A stretch of 19,259 nucleotides of DNA, from the NCBI GenBank assembly GCA_023415915.1, contig JAEZIZ010000051.1:1-19259 (forward strand), read 5' to 3'. The position numbers and the translations under genes are program-made. Positions 1 through 6,061 of this stretch are shown in pieces. The DNA comes from Bacillota bacterium. GTDB taxonomy: Bacteria; Bacillota; Clostridia; Christensenellales; SZUA-584. The notes beneath the pieces are model-generated. The model did not search any database. It was given only the letters and a program-made list of their open reading frames with translations, and was not told where the DNA came from. The stretch's first letter is position 1. The number at the start of each line of letters is the position of its first letter.

Positions 1-462
1 ATAAACATCGTATGTATAGGGAAGCTGAAGGAGAAATATTTCAAGGAAGCCGAAGCGGAATATTTAAAGCGCATATCCGCGTTCTGCCGCACAGCCGTAA
101 TAGAAAAGAAAGAAAGCCCGCTGCCCAAAGACGCGTCGCCGCCGCTTATAGAAAAAGCCGCAGCGCTCGAGAGCGAGGCGCTTTACGAATCCGCTTCAGG
201 TGCGCTGATTGCGCTTTCCCCCGACGGTGAAAGCATGAGCTCCGAAGAGTTCGCTTCGCTGGTTAAAAGCCGTCTTGATACGGGCGACATAACGTTTGCC
301 GTGGGCGGCTCGTATGGCCTGAGCGCTGAGTTTAAGAAAAAAGCTGACCGCGTAATATCATTCTCGGCAATGACGATGCCCCATCAGTTATTCCGCATAG
401 TGCTGCTCGAGCAGATATACCGCGCGCTTATGATATCTTCCGGACGCACATACCATAAATAA
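1..462 (+). CDS. rlmH: RlmH, 23S rRNA pseudouridine-1915 N3-methyltransferase (5' end outside window)
   Basis: RlmH is a SPOUT-class enzyme that uses S-adenosylmethionine to methylate pseudouridine 1915 in helix 69 of 23S rRNA, acting on assembled 70S ribosomes. The reading frame is open from the first base of the window, beginning INIVCIGKLKEKY, which is the usual RlmH N-terminus lacking only one to three residues. The SAM-binding trefoil-knot motif FAVGGSYGLS lies at about bases 295-324. The C-terminus carries the family hallmark MTMPHQLFRIVLLEQIYRA and ends in GRTYHK. About 153 residues are visible, and the family is usually near 159. An ATG at 235 is internal and not the start. The promoter and start are off the left edge. 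No convincing terminator follows immediately; a weak hairpin lies at 528-551. Confidence 0.95.
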   Translation: MNIVCIGKLKEKYFKEAEAEYLKRISAFCRTAVIEKKESPLPKDASPPLIEKAAALESEALYESASGALIALSPDGESMSSEEFASLVKSRLDTGDITFAVGGSYGLSAEFKKKADRVISFSAMTMPHQLFRIVLLEQIYRALMISSGRTYHK

Positions 463-777
463 GCCTCTATGCCCGGCGTGGCGTCCAGGCAGTACGCCGA
501 TAACAGACAAAACATACCTTATTAACAGCGTTCAGCAAAAAAAATGAACGCCGCATAATAATTTCGCCTTTACCCTGTTTTCTCTCATATGTCATGACAT
601 TTTTCGCGTGCCGTCCACTATTTATGTCGTATATTAAGAAGTATTGCCAGCCGGGAAGGTAATTGCTTGTTTATGCCGAATCTGTGCATTTAGATATAGA
701 AAAATTGCGACTTGAAAGATAATCTCCATAAGGTTTGTTTAGCGCCCAAAGCGCTTTTGTAAAGGAGTGTTTTAATA
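463..777. other. Intergenic region rlmH-noc with palindromes
   Basis: I see no gene in these 315 bases. They hold an inverted repeat GCGTTCA (528-534)/TGAACGC (545-551) around an A-rich 10-base loop without a following T run, a perfect 12-bp palindrome ATGTCATGACAT at 589-600 that could be an operator, and a short GC hairpin directly before the noc ribosome binding site (741-755). The octamer TCTGTGCA at 681-688 also occurs in the repeat pair at 3852-3946 and 4445-4533, but the flanking sequence here does not extend that match well. No strong promoter was found; noc must start from one within this region or by read-through from rlmH. Confidence 0.5.
741..759 (+). promoter_or_regulatory. Leader hairpin just before the noc ribosome binding site
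   Basis: AGCGC (741-745) and GCGCT (751-755) form a perfect 5-bp GC-rich stem with loop CCAAA, followed by TTTTG. It ends nine bases before the GGAG at 764-767. It could be a weak terminator or attenuator, or a leader hairpin. The T run is too short to call it a terminator outright. Confidence 0.3.
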
Positions 778-1626
778 TTGTTGAAGTTCCAGAAGACAGA
801 CGCAGACACCGTGCGTAAATTCAGTATGGATAAAAGTCAGGCGAACACGCTTGAGATAATACCTGTGGATTATATCCGGCCAAACCCATACCAGCCCAGA
901 AGGGTGTTTTCCGAGGAAAGCCTTAATGAGCTTGCACACTCAATAAAGCAATACGGCCTTCTTCAGCCTATAACTGTAAGAAAGCTCAGCCATAACTATT
1001 ACGAGATCATAGCGGGAGAGCGCAGATGGCGCGCGGTCTGCAAGGCGGGCTTCACGCATATTAAAGCCGTCGTACAACCCGCGGTGGACGAGGACAGCGC
1101 CTTGATAGCGCTGATAGAAAATCTGCAGCGCGAAGACCTGCATTTCTTTGAAGAGGCCGAAGGATACCAGAGCCTTATGAAGGAGCACGGGCTTACGCAG
1201 GAAGAGCTTGCCCGGCGGCTCGGCATGAACCAAAGCACCGTCGCCAACAAGATGAGGATACTCAAGCTTCCCGCCTCCGTCAAAGAACTCGTAACCGCAT
1301 ACAGGCTTTCCGAACGGCACGCGCGGGCGCTGCTGCGGCTGCACAACGAGGAAGCTCAATTGAAAGTGCTGCGCGATATAAAGCAGAAAAACCTTTCGGT
1401 AAAGCTCACGGAAGACCTCGTCGAAAAGATGCTCGCGCGGATATACGGCGAGGAGCCGCCCGATTTAAGCAGGCAAAACGTTGTCTGCATAATGCGCGAT
1501 TACCGTATTTATATCAATACGATAAAAAAAGCGCTTTCGCGTATTAAGAAGTCCGGCGTAAAGGTAAGCTACCAGGCGAGCGAAAGCAAAGATAAGGTTT
1601 CCATAAGCATCGAACTGGCGAAGTAA
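778..1626 (+). CDS. noc: Nucleoid occlusion protein Noc (ParB/Spo0J family)
   Basis: Noc binds dispersed palindromic sites and, as a CTP-dependent clamp, keeps the division septum away from the nucleoid. The 282-residue product has the ParB N-domain at about 25-120, with the CTP-binding motif GERRWR (80-85) and the ENLQRE box (114-119). A helix-turn-helix follows at about 138-160 (LTQEELARRLGMNQSTVANK). The C-terminal domain DYRIYINTIKKALSRIKKSG resembles, from memory, the C-terminus of Bacillus subtilis Noc (a run like NTI...LS...SGVK) better than Spo0J. The start is TTG at 778, eight bases after AAAGGAGTG; a second TTG at 781 is possible. No parA lies beside it, which favours Noc over the partition ParB. 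The N-terminus lacks an obvious amphipathic membrane helix, so membrane recruitment is uncertain. Confidence 0.85.
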   Translation: MLKFQKTDADTVRKFSMDKSQANTLEIIPVDYIRPNPYQPRRVFSEESLNELAHSIKQYGLLQPITVRKLSHNYYEIIAGERRWRAVCKAGFTHIKAVVQPAVDEDSALIALIENLQREDLHFFEEAEGYQSLMKEHGLTQEELARRLGMNQSTVANKMRILKLPASVKELVTAYRLSERHARALLRLHNEEAQLKVLRDIKQKNLSVKLTEDLVEKMLARIYGEEPPDLSRQNVVCIMRDYRIYINTIKKALSRIKKSGVKVSYQASESKDKVSISIELAK

Positions 1627-1645
1627 GCCGGTTTATACTTAGTCC

Positions 1646-1710
1646 CCAATACCCCTACTATTGGCGGCACCCGCGGGCACAAACCCCAAGGATGTTCCGC
1701 CCTTTTTTTT
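1646..1710 (+). terminator. Structured intrinsic terminator after noc
   Basis: GGCGG (1663-1667) can pair with CCGCC (1697-1701), followed by eight T (1703-1710). The 29-base interior contains a further GGG/CCC helix (1675-1677 with 1684-1686). Just upstream CCAATA (1646-1651) pairs perfectly with TATTGG (1659-1664), so the two stems compete for bases 1663-1664. It lies 20-84 bases past the noc stop, so it most likely ends that transcript. Confidence 0.5.
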
Positions 1711-1796
1711 GATACCGCTCCGTGGGCTTAAAAACTCGTTTGACAGGCGTTTATTGGCGGCAGAACGCGAATAATATTGAATGTGAAAGTAAAATA

Positions 1797-1825
1797 TTGT
1801 GGTATTATTCAAACGGTAGTATTAT
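1797..1825 (+). promoter_or_regulatory. Candidate SigA promoter for the acetyltransferase gene, giving a leaderless start
   Basis: TTGTGG (1797-1802) and TATTAT (1820-1825) are 17 bases apart. Transcription starting seven bases after the -10 box would begin at 1832, the A of the ATG. No Shine-Dalgarno sequence precedes that ATG, which agrees with a leaderless message. Confidence 0.4.
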
Positions 1826-1831
1826 TAACGA

Positions 1832-3109
1832 ATGGAGACTGAACAGAAGAAATGGTTCCGGCTTGATAACGCCGCAAAGCTGTATCCCGCCATTAAAAGC
1901 CGCCGGTGGACGGCTATATACCGCGTGTCGATAAACTTAAAAGAACCCGTTGACTGTGAGCTGCTTCAGCAGGCGCTCGACTTAACAGTAGGCCGCATGG
2001 AGGTGTTCGGGTGCAGGCTGCGAGCGGGCCTTTTTTGGTACTATTTCGAAAAAAACCACAAGCGCGCTTTGCTTTCCGAAGATGCGGTAAATCCATGCAT
2101 ACGTCTGTATACCAAAGATAACAACGGCTATCTTTTCCGCGTGCGCACTTTTGAGCGGCGCGTATCGCTCGAGGTGTTTCATTCAGTATCCGACGGCTTC
2201 GGCGGCATAACGTTCATAAAAACGCTTATCGCGCAATACCTGCGGCTTCTGGGCTATGACATACCGTATACTCACGGAATTCTTGACTGCTTCGCCGCCC
2301 CTTCCCCCGAAGAGACGGAGGACGCTTTTTTACGCTACTACAACAAGAACGCGGTCAGGCCGTGGAGGGAGACAAGGGCTTACAGAATAAGAGGCACGGA
2401 GGAGAGCGGTCACACGCTCAACGTGATAAACGGCATACTGTCCGCGTCGCAGGTAAAGGCCAAAGCTAAATCGCTGGGCGTATCCGTCACCGAATTTCTG
2501 GTGGCGGCGTACATGTACGCGCTTTATAACGTACAGAAAGAGGAGCGGCCAAAAAAGATACTTCCCATAAAGGTATCCGTTCCGGTCAACCTGCGCGCGT
2601 TTTTCCCGACTAATACGCTGCGCAACTTTTCGTCCTATGTGAACCCCGAGATAAACGCCAACTGGGGAGACTACACGTTTGAGGAAGTGCTGCATACCGT
2701 GCACCATTGCCTCAGGTCAGAGTTTACGAAGAAGACGCTGCTTTCAAAGATGTCCAAGAACGTCAAGCCCGAAAAGAACATATTCGTGCGTGTAACGCCG
2801 CTTGTTTTGAAGAATCCGCTGATACACCTGATATACCGCATTGCCGGCGAGAGCAGGATTACGAGCACGCTCTCCAACGTGGGCGTACTCGATGTGCCGG
2901 ACGAGATGGCGGCGCATATAGACAGCTTCGACGTAATGCTGGGACCACCCCGGCTCAACAAGATAAACTGCACCGCCTGCACATACAAAGACGCGCTCAG
3001 CGTCTGCTTTTCGAGCATAATAAAAGAAACGGAAGTCGAGAGGGCGTTTTTTACGTTTCTTGTTAAATCCGGCTTGCATGTAAAGATAGAAAGCAACAGG
3101 AGGATATAA
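1832..3109 (+). CDS. Alcohol acetyltransferase / condensation-domain superfamily enzyme
   Basis: This 425-residue protein belongs to the chloramphenicol-acetyltransferase-like, acyl-CoA-dependent transferase fold (alcohol acetyltransferase, BAHD and NRPS condensation relatives). The catalytic motif HSVSDGFGG is at residues 117-125 (His117, Asp121, Gly122). A second conserved segment, VPVNLRAFFPTNTLRNFSSY, covers about 250-269, and a TLSNVG segment lies near 350. It probably moves an acyl group from CoA or a carrier onto a hydroxyl or amine, but the substrate cannot be read from sequence. The ATG at 1832 has no ribosome binding site yet places the family-typical WFRLDNAAKLYPA at residues 8-20, so it is the best start. 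The stop overlaps the next gene's ATG by one base (TAATG), and a perfect AGGAGG for that gene sits inside this one, so the two are translated together. Confidence 0.8.
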   Translation: METEQKKWFRLDNAAKLYPAIKSRRWTAIYRVSINLKEPVDCELLQQALDLTVGRMEVFGCRLRAGLFWYYFEKNHKRALLSEDAVNPCIRLYTKDNNGYLFRVRTFERRVSLEVFHSVSDGFGGITFIKTLIAQYLRLLGYDIPYTHGILDCFAAPSPEETEDAFLRYYNKNAVRPWRETRAYRIRGTEESGHTLNVINGILSASQVKAKAKSLGVSVTEFLVAAYMYALYNVQKEERPKKILPIKVSVPVNLRAFFPTNTLRNFSSYVNPEINANWGDYTFEEVLHTVHHCLRSEFTKKTLLSKMSKNVKPEKNIFVRVTPLVLKNPLIHLIYRIAGESRITSTLSNVGVLDVPDEMAAHIDSFDVMLGPPRLNKINCTACTYKDALSVCFSSIIKETEVERAFFTFLVKSGLHVKIESNRRI

Positions 3110-3813
3110 TGTCGTATTGCGTTAACTGCGGCGTGGAGCTCGAAGCGGCGCTCAAAAGCTGCCCGCTCTGCGGCACGGAGGTAATAAACCCAAAAAAAGA
3201 GGAAGCGCCCTCAGAGAAGCGCAGCCTCCCCGAGATACGCGACGAATACAGGAAGGTTGACAGGGTGTTCTGGATTAATTTCATCTCTTTGCTCGTCGTA
3301 GTGCCTATAGCGACGTGCCTCATATGCGACATGCTTTACAACGAAAGCCTTACGTGGTCGCTCTACGTCGTCGCGGGCGTTGAGATACTTTGGGCGTTTT
3401 CGATATCCCCGTTCCTTTTTAAAAAGTTCAGCTACATAAAAATGGTCACCGCCGACATGGCGGGAGTGCTTATTGGGCTGTTCTTTCTCGAATTGCTCTC
3501 GCCCGCCAAGGGGTGGCTGTTGGAGATAGCGCTGCCGCTTGTAGTTTACTGCTATCTTGCCTGGCTGCTCATATTGTGGCTGACAAAGAAAAAGCTGCTG
3601 CGCCGGCTCGCTATTGGCAGCTCTTACGCGCTCGCAATCGGCGTAATGGTTATACTTTTGGAAGTACTGCTCGACCTCGCCTCGTCGTCGGCGGTAACTC
3701 TTACGTGGTCATGGTTCATAATCGCGCCTTGCCTATCCGTCGCGGCGCTGCTGCTGCTGTTAGACCACAATAAGCGCGTCAAGCAGGAGCTTAAAAAGCG
3801 TCTGCACGTATAA
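3109..3813 (+). CDS. Zinc-ribbon plus multi-span membrane protein, DUF6320-like
   Basis: The 234-residue product opens with a zinc ribbon: Cys4-x2-Cys7 and Cys18-x2-Cys21. A charged linker to about residue 50 follows, then roughly six hydrophobic segments (about 53-72, 83-101, 112-130, 138-158, 168-188 and 200-218) and a basic tail (NKRVKQELKKRLH). AGGAGG at 3098-3103, five bases before the ATG, is a strong ribosome binding site. The one-base stop/start overlap with the acetyltransferase suggests the two products work together, the enzyme perhaps anchored at or supplied by the membrane through this partner. I recall such a pair as common in Clostridia, with the membrane partner named DUF6320; this is unverified. 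The function is unknown, and the zinc site is inferred from spacing alone. Confidence 0.7.
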   Translation: MSYCVNCGVELEAALKSCPLCGTEVINPKKEEAPSEKRSLPEIRDEYRKVDRVFWINFISLLVVVPIATCLICDMLYNESLTWSLYVVAGVEILWAFSISPFLFKKFSYIKMVTADMAGVLIGLFFLELLSPAKGWLLEIALPLVVYCYLAWLLILWLTKKKLLRRLAIGSSYALAIGVMVILLEVLLDLASSSAVTLTWSWFIIAPCLSVAALLLLLDHNKRVKQELKKRLHV

Positions 3814-3851
3814 TTAGAAATTTACGTTTTTATTGAAACAGGGTATATCCC

Positions 3852-3946
3852 GGATTCTGTGCAAATTCAAAATTGGCATAAAACTTAGTGTTGGACGGAT
3901 TAGCCAATTTAAGGCTTATACGCCTTGTTCGATTATTTTTTCATAT
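3852..3946 (+). repeat. Dispersed repeat copy A, left of the Cys-rich gene
   Basis: It shares TTCTGTGCA (3855-3863), then ATTC-AAAT, and a 41-base right part (3906-3946) that is identical to copy B at 33 of 41 positions without gaps. Copy A can fold as AATTGGC (3871-3877)/GCCAATT (3903-3909) followed by the hairpin AAGGC/GCCTT (3911-3926). Both copies have the same orientation. Confidence 0.7.
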
Positions 3947-3982
3947 GACCGTTTATGTCATAGGTGACCGTTTAGACGGAAA
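3944..3982. promoter_or_regulatory. Operator-like repeat cluster
   Basis: TGACCGTTTA occurs twice as a perfect direct repeat, at 3946-3955 and 3965-3974, 19 bases apart. The first copy lies in the inverted repeat TATGAC (3944-3949)/GTCATA (3957-3962). The second lies in CCGT-TTAG-ACGG (3968-3979). This arrangement is typical of a regulator binding site, but it is about 135 bases from the next start codon and no regulator gene is nearby. Confidence 0.35.
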
Positions 3983-4115
3983 TAAGTTTATTTTGATAAA
4001 TGGTTTTATCCTGTACCTTTGTGACTTAATAATATAGTAAAAATATGAAAATATATATACATGTATAGCTCACCATGGTAATATATACTCACCTAATTTG
4101 TATTGAGGTTGAGTT

Positions 4116-4421
4116 ATGAAAATTGATGGTAATCGAAAAGAAAAGAACGCAATGAAGGCTTTTAGGCTTGGTAACACGGTTGAAGGGCATATGCTACAGG
4201 ATGAATTCGTTGCTGAAGTGCGCGAATCGTTAAAGACGCAAGACCATTGTTCTTGCACAGCAAAGTGCAAATATCACGGAAAGTGTATAGAATGCGTCGC
4301 TATCCATCGAGCTCACAGGGAACATCTCCCATACTGCTTCAGGGATATGGTTAATGACAGGATTGCCGCAGTTTCAGAATTAACAGAGCACAGTATAATG
4401 TACAACTTACCTAAAGAATGA
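4116..4421 (+). CDS. Small cysteine-rich protein, putative metal-binding (DUF6485-like)
   Basis: The protein has 101 residues and a Cys/His-rich core at 45-74: Cys45, Cys47, Cys51, His54, Cys57, Cys60, His64 and Cys74, read as CSCTAKCKYHGKCIEC followed by VAIHR and LPYC. The pattern C-x-C-x3-C-x2-HGxC-x2-C-x3-HR-x(6)-LPxC recalls a family of small proteins of unknown function in anaerobes, which I associate tentatively with DUF6485. Two or more metal sites, zinc or iron, are plausible. The start ATG at 4116 has GAGGT at 4105-4109, six bases upstream; an internal ATG at 4152 is less likely. Base composition is more AT-rich than in neighbouring genes, and repeat copies flank the gene on both sides, which hints at a separately acquired unit. 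There is no signal peptide. Confidence 0.7.
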   Translation: MKIDGNRKEKNAMKAFRLGNTVEGHMLQDEFVAEVRESLKTQDHCSCTAKCKYHGKCIECVAIHRAHREHLPYCFRDMVNDRIAAVSELTEHSIMYNLPKE

Positions 4422-4444
4422 AAAATGATATAACCGGCATCCAT

Positions 4445-4533
4445 GGTTCTGTGCATATTCGAAATGATATATATTTATTGTGCAGATAGACGAATTTACG
4501 GCTTATCCGCTTTGTCTGATTGTCTTTTTATAT
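4445..4533 (+). repeat. Dispersed repeat copy B, right of the Cys-rich gene
   Basis: It is homologous to copy A in the same orientation: TTCTGTGCA at 4447-4455 and the 41-base match at 4493-4533. The AAGGC/GCCTT hairpin of copy A is degraded here to ACGGC/GCTTT. It fills nearly all of the space between the Cys-rich gene and the murA stop. Confidence 0.7.
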
Positions 4534-4541
4534 ATCGACGT

Positions 4542-5822
4542 CTAATAATCGTCGTCGTCTTCCACATACTCTTCCCTGTGTATATCGGCGCCTAATTGCT
4601 TAAGCTTATCTTCGATATGGTCGTATCCGCGGTCTATGTATTTGACTCCCGTTATCTCCGTCACTCCGTCAGCCATCAGCCCCGCTATTACCAGCGCCGC
4701 GCCCGCGCGCAGGTCGGTAGCCCTCACCGGCGCGCCGGTGAGCCTTTCCACGCCTTCCACCACGCAGACCCGCCCGTCTATCGAAACGTTGGCGCCCATG
4801 CGCCTTATCTCGTTTATGTGCTTAAAACGCGACTCGAATATGTTTTCAACTATTATGCTCGCACCTTCCGCAGTGCTCAGCAGCACCGTCGCCGGCTGCT
4901 GCAGGTCGGTGGGAAAGCCGGGGTACGGCAGCGTCTTTATGTTGACGTGCTTTAATCTTCCCTTGCTTGTCACGCGTATCGAATCGTCGCCCTCTTCCAC
5001 CTTAACGCCCATCTCCATGAGCTTTGCGGAAAGCGCCTCTACGTGGGTGGGTATCGCTCCACTTATCGTAACGTCGCCTCCGGTAGCCGCGGCGGCTATC
5101 ATAAGCGTGCCCGTCTCTATCTGGTCGGGTATTATAGAATAGCTGCAGCCGTGCAGCTTTTCAACGCCAGTTATGCGTATTATATCCGTACCCGCTCCTT
5201 TAACCTTTGCTCCCATGCAGTTTAAAAAGTTCGCGACGTCCACTACGTGCGGCTCTTTAGCGGCGTTAACTATAGTAGTCTTACCCTTTGCTTTTACCGC
5301 CGCGAGCATTATATTAATAGTCGCGCCCACCGAAACGATATCGAGGTATATGTCGTTGCCTACAAGGCCGTTCGGCGCTTCGGCTTTCAGCATGCCGTAC
5401 TCCGTCCTGACTGTGGCGCCCATAGCCTGCATGCCCTTTACGTGCTGGTCTATCGGACGAAGACCAATGGCGCACCCTCCGGGCAGCGAGACCTCCGCCT
5501 TGCCGAAACGCCCGAGCAGAGTTCCCAGAAAATAATAAGAAGCGCGCATCTGTTTTACCGCTTCGTTATGTATCATGTAATCCTTTACGCCGCTGGAATC
5601 TATAGTTACCGACTTGTTTAAGAATACCGTCTTTGCGCCCATGCTGCAAAGCACGTCGTTCAGCAGATGAACGTCGGCGATGTTTGGCAGGTTGTCTATT
5701 TCGCACACGCCTTCGCAAAGCAGCGCGGCGGGCAATATTGCGACGGCAGCATTTTTAGCGCCGCTGACGCTAACGCTGCCCGTAAGCGGTTTCCCGCCCC
5801 GTATAACAAGTTTTTCTCTCAT
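4542..5822 (-). CDS. murA: UDP-N-acetylglucosamine 1-carboxyvinyltransferase MurA
   Basis: MurA transfers enolpyruvate from phosphoenolpyruvate to UDP-GlcNAc, the first committed step of peptidoglycan synthesis, in the cytosol. The 426-residue product has the normal family length. It shows SGAKNAAVAILPA with the catalytic Lys23 and the active-site loop PGGCAIGLRPIDQH with Cys117, which is the fosfomycin-reactive cysteine in the family. FPTDLQQP and the C-terminal GAALVIAGLMADG segment are also present. The protein ends in an unusual acidic tail (VEDDDDY). The gene stands alone, divergent from the DnaD gene, with its own promoter at 5869-5897. Its best Shine-Dalgarno (GGAGGT, 5847-5852) is 24 bases from the ATG, too far for normal use, but a hairpin lies between them. 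Many Firmicutes carry two MurA paralogues; which one this is cannot be decided here. Confidence 0.95.
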   Translation of the reverse strand: MREKLVIRGGKPLTGSVSVSGAKNAAVAILPAALLCEGVCEIDNLPNIADVHLLNDVLCSMGAKTVFLNKSVTIDSSGVKDYMIHNEAVKQMRASYYFLGTLLGRFGKAEVSLPGGCAIGLRPIDQHVKGMQAMGATVRTEYGMLKAEAPNGLVGNDIYLDIVSVGATINIMLAAVKAKGKTTIVNAAKEPHVVDVANFLNCMGAKVKGAGTDIIRITGVEKLHGCSYSIIPDQIETGTLMIAAAATGGDVTISGAIPTHVEALSAKLMEMGVKVEEGDDSIRVTSKGRLKHVNIKTLPYPGFPTDLQQPATVLLSTAEGASIIVENIFESRFKHINEIRRMGANVSIDGRVCVVEGVERLTGAPVRATDLRAGAALVIAGLMADGVTEITGVKYIDRGYDHIEDKLKQLGADIHREEYVEDDDDY

Positions 5823-5830
5823 TATAAAAC

Positions 5831-5852
5831 GCGCAAAAAAGCGCTGACCTCC
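5831..5852 (-). promoter_or_regulatory. murA leader: Shine-Dalgarno plus intervening hairpin
   Basis: Read on the minus strand the order is GGAGGT (5852-5847), CA, then GCGC-TTTTTT-GCGC (5844-5831), then eight bases and the ATG. If the 4-bp stem forms, the effective spacing from GGAGGT to ATG falls from 24 to about 10 bases. No in-frame ATG, GTG or TTG lies closer to the GGAGGT. Confidence 0.35.
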
Positions 5853-5868
5853 ACATTTTCTGTTACAG

Positions 5869-5897
5869 AGTATAACAGGTTATGCTATTTAGAGCAA
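5869..5897 (-). promoter_or_regulatory. SigA-type promoter of murA
   Basis: On the minus strand TTGCTC (5897-5892) and TATACT (5874-5869) are separated by exactly 17 bases, with an extended -10 (TGTTATACT). The predicted start near 5862 gives a leader of about 40 bases that includes the GGAGGT and the hairpin. Confidence 0.6.
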
Positions 5898-5967
5898 CCT
5901 TAATTATTGGAAACTGATGTTGCATAAGCTTATTGGCATTCAACTGTTTTTTTAATAAAAAATCATA

Positions 5968-5973
5968 TATAAT
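5968..5973 (+). promoter_or_regulatory. Possible -10 box for the DnaD/DnaC operon
   Basis: A consensus TATAAT lies 89 bases before the DnaD ATG, but no good -35 hexamer sits 16-18 bases upstream; the spot is a T/A run. A second candidate -10, TATTAT, is at 5998-6003. A 10-bp palindrome ATAAGCTTAT (5924-5933) lies between this and the murA promoter. Confidence 0.3.
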
Positions 5974-6061
5974 ATGCCAAAGATGCTCGAGTTGTGATAT
6001 TATACATTTACGCTCTCTAAGCAATCAGGGTTTATTTGGTATCTGCTAAAAGGAGTAATGT

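Larger units (their letters stand above)
3814..4115. other. AT-rich intergenic region upstream of the Cys-rich gene
   Basis: I see no gene in these 302 bases. They are visibly richer in A and T than the neighbours and contain repeat copy A (3852-3946), a direct-repeat/inverted-repeat cluster that looks like an operator (3944-3982), and a 12-bp palindrome TATACATGTATA at 4056-4067. The hairpin AAGGC/GCCTT at 3911-3926, with a T run eight bases later (3935-3941), may serve as a weak terminator for the acetyltransferase/DUF6320 pair. No promoter with two good hexamers was found. Confidence 0.5.

Noticed and set aside
528..551. Inverted repeat after rlmH as a terminator
   Set aside because: The loop is A-rich and no T run follows the stem, so it does not meet the pattern of an intrinsic terminator in the plus direction.
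1740..1777. TTGACA at 1740-1745 as a -35 with TAATAT at 1772-1777
   Set aside because: The spacing is 26 bases, far outside the 16-18 usable by SigA.
4636..5142. 168-residue plus-strand open frame inside murA
   Set aside because: It is antisense to a complete, well-conserved murA and has no ribosome binding site or recognisable domain; it is a by-product of codon bias.
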